Assembly: GCA_964391305.1 (NCBI GenBank)
Contig: CAYMJO010000045.1
Location: 1-7,367, forward strand
DNA length: 7,367 nt
Source: CAYMJO01 sp964391305
GTDB taxonomy: Bacteria > Patescibacteriota > CALEFQ01
Reading direction: 5' to 3'
The translations under genes were made by a program, and so were the position numbers. Below the pieces are notes generated by a model. The model saw nothing but the letters and a program-made list of their open reading frames with translations, was not told the DNA's origin and searched no databases. How positions within the stretch are numbered: the first letter of the stretch is position 1; the number at the start of each line of letters is the position of its first letter. This document shows positions 6,096-7,367 of this stretch, piece by piece.

Positions 6096-6216
6096 GTTGG
6101 AGTAGTTTTTTTACCTCGATATTCATTTAATAGAAACTTGCTGTTAAAAAAATAATTCTTACTTAATTTTACACCACCACCCTCATCCAGTCAAAAAAAC
6201 AACGAGCCCAGATTGA

Positions 6217-7113
6217 TCACTCCCTACTGTATTTCTCAGGAAAGAACCGGTCCAGCAGAAGCCATGTCCTCACATCTCCGCGCCTCAAGGCCGCCGAGAA
6301 AACGGGGACAATACATCCGCATGTGCGGCACTTCACGCCGGCTCCCAACGTGCAAGGCTTCTTCACATTGAGATTGGCATCAAAGGCAACAATATTTTTT
6401 CTCAAAAAATAACACTTGCGGTAATAACTTTTTTTATACAAAGATTTTATTATGGACGGCGTCAGAAAAACGATGTCTTTATTTTTTTTCCAGGCCGAGA
6501 GCAATTTTTTGATAGTCCAGTCAAGTTTTTCTCCCTCGAGAAGATATAGATCGCCGCTTCCGCGATGAGACGTGTAAACGCTGAAAGTGACGCCGTCAAC
6601 ACCGCTCGCCCTGGCAATCTTTACAATATCATCGATATAGTGATAATTGGTCGCCGAAAGGGTCGGAGCCAAAACCACGCGGCGGTCATTTTTGATATTC
6701 GCCATGATTCGATCGAAAACCTCCGCCCCGCGGATCTTGTTGTGAACTTCCTTCGGGCCGTCAACACTGATCCATATTCTTCGCCGAATTTTGCGAGACA
6801 CTTCCTCAACACCGTTTGAGACAAGACTCATCCTCGGAAAAATCCGGTCCGCGGCCTCAATAAGCTTTGGACGAAGCGTCGGCTCTCCGCCGGTCAGATA
6901 TACAGTGGAAGTGCCACGCCTGCGGTGCTTGTGGAAGGTCTCAATCCAAACATCGTCTGATAATTCCTTGCGTGAATTGTAGGTCTTATGCCAATAACAA
7001 TGCTCGCAATTCAAATTGCACCGCGATGTGATATCGTAGTTGACCACGCGCGGAAAATCCCCTTTCTTTCTCGCCCTGGCGATAAATTTGATTAATCGGC
7101 CGATTTTGGGCAT
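6217..7113 (-). CDS. Radical SAM protein with SPASM-like C-terminal cysteines
   Basis: This 298-residue protein has the radical SAM CxxxCxxC motif at C32, C36 and C39 (SRCNLNCEHCYW), which holds a 4Fe-4S cluster that cleaves S-adenosylmethionine. GGEPT at 75-79 and ISVDGP at 115-120 are typical of the partial TIM-barrel core. The C-terminus has five cysteines: C234, C254, C262, C265 and C267. The stretch from C234 to C254 (CYFLRKNIVAFDANLNVKKPC, described by its ends and the AFDANLNV middle) resembles a SPASM or twitch core, so an auxiliary cluster is likely. Such enzymes commonly modify peptides or proteins, but the substrate cannot be read from the sequence. No RRE-like peptide-binding domain is evident. 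The gene ends in TGA, has no SD sequence, and starts 12 bases after a small same-strand frame. Cofactor-biosynthesis or HpnH-like roles are alternatives. Confidence 0.88.
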   Translation of the reverse strand: MPKIGRLIKFIARARKKGDFPRVVNYDITSRCNLNCEHCYWHKTYNSRKELSDDVWIETFHKHRRRGTSTVYLTGGEPTLRPKLIEAADRIFPRMSLVSNGVEEVSRKIRRRIWISVDGPKEVHNKIRGAEVFDRIMANIKNDRRVVLAPTLSATNYHYIDDIVKIARASGVDGVTFSVYTSHRGSGDLYLLEGEKLDWTIKKLLSAWKKNKDIVFLTPSIIKSLYKKSYYRKCYFLRKNIVAFDANLNVKKPCTLGAGVKCRTCGCIVPVFSAALRRGDVRTWLLLDRFFPEKYSRE

Positions 7114-7125
7114 TGATATGTTGTC

Positions 7126-7281
7126 TTAGCAAATATATAAAAAATAACTATCCCTAATTTTATACCCAAAATAGCCATCTGGAAAGTGAATTGACAACCG
7201 AGCAAAATTTGGTGCAATTCGAAGACAACAATTTTCGCTCATTGAAAATTTGCAACCATAAAACTCCAAAAGAATGAGCAT
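7126..7281 (-). CDS. Hypothetical 51-residue peptide upstream of the radical SAM gene
   Basis: An ATG at 7281-7279 opens a 51-codon frame ending in TAA at 7128-7126, only 12 bases before the radical SAM start and on the same strand. The product begins MLILLEFYGCKF, has cysteines at 10, 18, 19 and 51, and ends in an aromatic and glycine-rich tail (PDGYFGYKIRDSYFLYIC). Operon-like spacing next to a SPASM-like enzyme makes a RiPP precursor conceivable. Against it, an open frame of this length is not rare in AT-rich DNA, codon use shows no clear bias, and no SD precedes it, although most genes here also lack one. An internal ATG at codon 14 would give 38 residues. It overlaps the stop of a six-codon frame that has GGAG at a short distance, which could couple translation. 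Confidence 0.3.
   Translation of the reverse strand: MLILLEFYGCKFSMSENCCLRIAPNFARLSIHFPDGYFGYKIRDSYFLYIC
7200..7279. repeat. Cluster of overlapping inverted repeats
   Basis: AATTTTC (7230-7236) pairs perfectly with GAAAATT (7244-7250), leaving the loop GCTCATT (7237-7243). That loop is the exact complement of AATGAGC at 7273-7279. Alternatively GAGCAAAATT (7200-7209) pairs with 7230-7240 with one bulge. These pairings exclude each other or form a pseudoknot-like arrangement. The region overlaps the hypothetical 51-codon frame. Confidence 0.35.
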
Positions 7282-7300
7282 TTGAATTAAGACAACTTTT

Positions 7301-7327
7301 ATTTTAATCTCTATGTTTTCTAGTCAA
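7301..7327 (-). promoter_or_regulatory. Possible promoter for the small frame and radical SAM gene
   Basis: On the minus strand TTGACT (7327-7322, one mismatch to -35) and TAAAAT (7306-7301, one mismatch to -10) are separated by 15 bases, shorter than ideal. A start near 7294 would leave a leader of about 12 bases before the ATG at 7281. A weaker alternative -10, TATAAA at 7164-7159, lies close to the radical SAM gene. Confidence 0.3.
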
Positions 7328-7357
7328 TAGCTTTGCATCACTTTAAAGGGGGTTTGC

Positions 7358-7367
7358 ATGTTGAGAG
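7358..7367 (+). CDS. Possible start of a rightward gene cut by the window edge
   Basis: ATG TTG AGA begins at 7358, five bases after AAAGGGGG (7345-7352), which could act as a ribosome binding site. A weak promoter-like pair, TTGAAT (7282-7287) and TAATCT (7305-7310) with 17-base spacing, lies upstream. Only three codons are visible, so neither the product nor the reality of the gene can be judged. Confidence 0.22.

Noticed and set aside
5665..6126. 153-codon open frame on the minus strand opposite the zinc-ribbon gene
   Set aside because: It is a shadow: it reads through the GC-rich terminator, its internal repeats mirror the duplicated zinc-ribbon modules, and it resembles no known protein, while the opposite strand has clear paired CxxC motifs.
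6217..6219. Alternative genetic code with TGA read as glycine
   Set aside because: The radical SAM gene ends naturally at TGA at a sensible length, and the other genes contain no in-frame TGA where glycine is expected.
7191..7219. Rightward promoter starting with perfect TTGACA at 7191
   Set aside because: No acceptable -10 follows: the best candidates, TGCAAT or GCAATT at 16-17 bases, are poor, and no rightward gene begins nearby.

Overview
The window is AT-rich bacterial DNA that reads with the standard bacterial code; the radical SAM gene ends in TGA, so TGA is a stop here. The gene set suggests a Candidate Phyla Radiation bacterium (Patescibacteria/Parcubacteria-like): two exported beta-propeller proteins, a tandem CxxC-x18-CxxC zinc-ribbon protein with the ITELPFEP signature, A-rich leaders almost without Shine-Dalgarno (SD) sequences, and strong simple terminators. 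This placement is inferred from family flavour and style; no rRNA or other phylogenetic marker is present.

Layout, left to right. About 56-1138 is an apparently intact IS30-family insertion sequence whose transposase reads leftward; its right end is highly self-complementary. Next, reading rightward, is a secreted 659-residue NHL-repeat protein (1242-3221), preceded by a promoter region with three TGTTATAA repeats. It converges on a leftward secreted 605-residue protein (3481-5298) with an N-terminal beta-sandwich-like domain and five Ca-binding FG-GAP/VCBS repeats. Two separate hairpin terminators lie between them. The 396-base AT-rich gap 5299-5694 holds the FG-GAP promoter with a perfect DnaA box, a near-consensus rightward promoter, and a long imperfect hairpin in the leader of the zinc-ribbon gene (5695-6003). 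That gene ends at a GC-rich, probably bidirectional terminator facing a leftward radical SAM/SPASM-like gene (6217-7113).

A 51-codon reading frame (7126-7281), too small for ordinary gene calling, ends 12 bases upstream of the radical SAM gene on the same strand. If real, it could be the enzyme's peptide substrate, that is, a ribosomally made, post-translationally modified peptide (RiPP) precursor. This is the most speculative and most testable lead in the window. The last ten bases may start a rightward gene cut by the window edge.

The genes do not form one pathway. There is a mobile element, two separately regulated surface or secreted proteins probably involved in binding, a small nucleic-acid- or protein-binding zinc protein, and a possible two-gene peptide-modification unit. 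No CRISPR array, tRNA or rRNA gene was seen.
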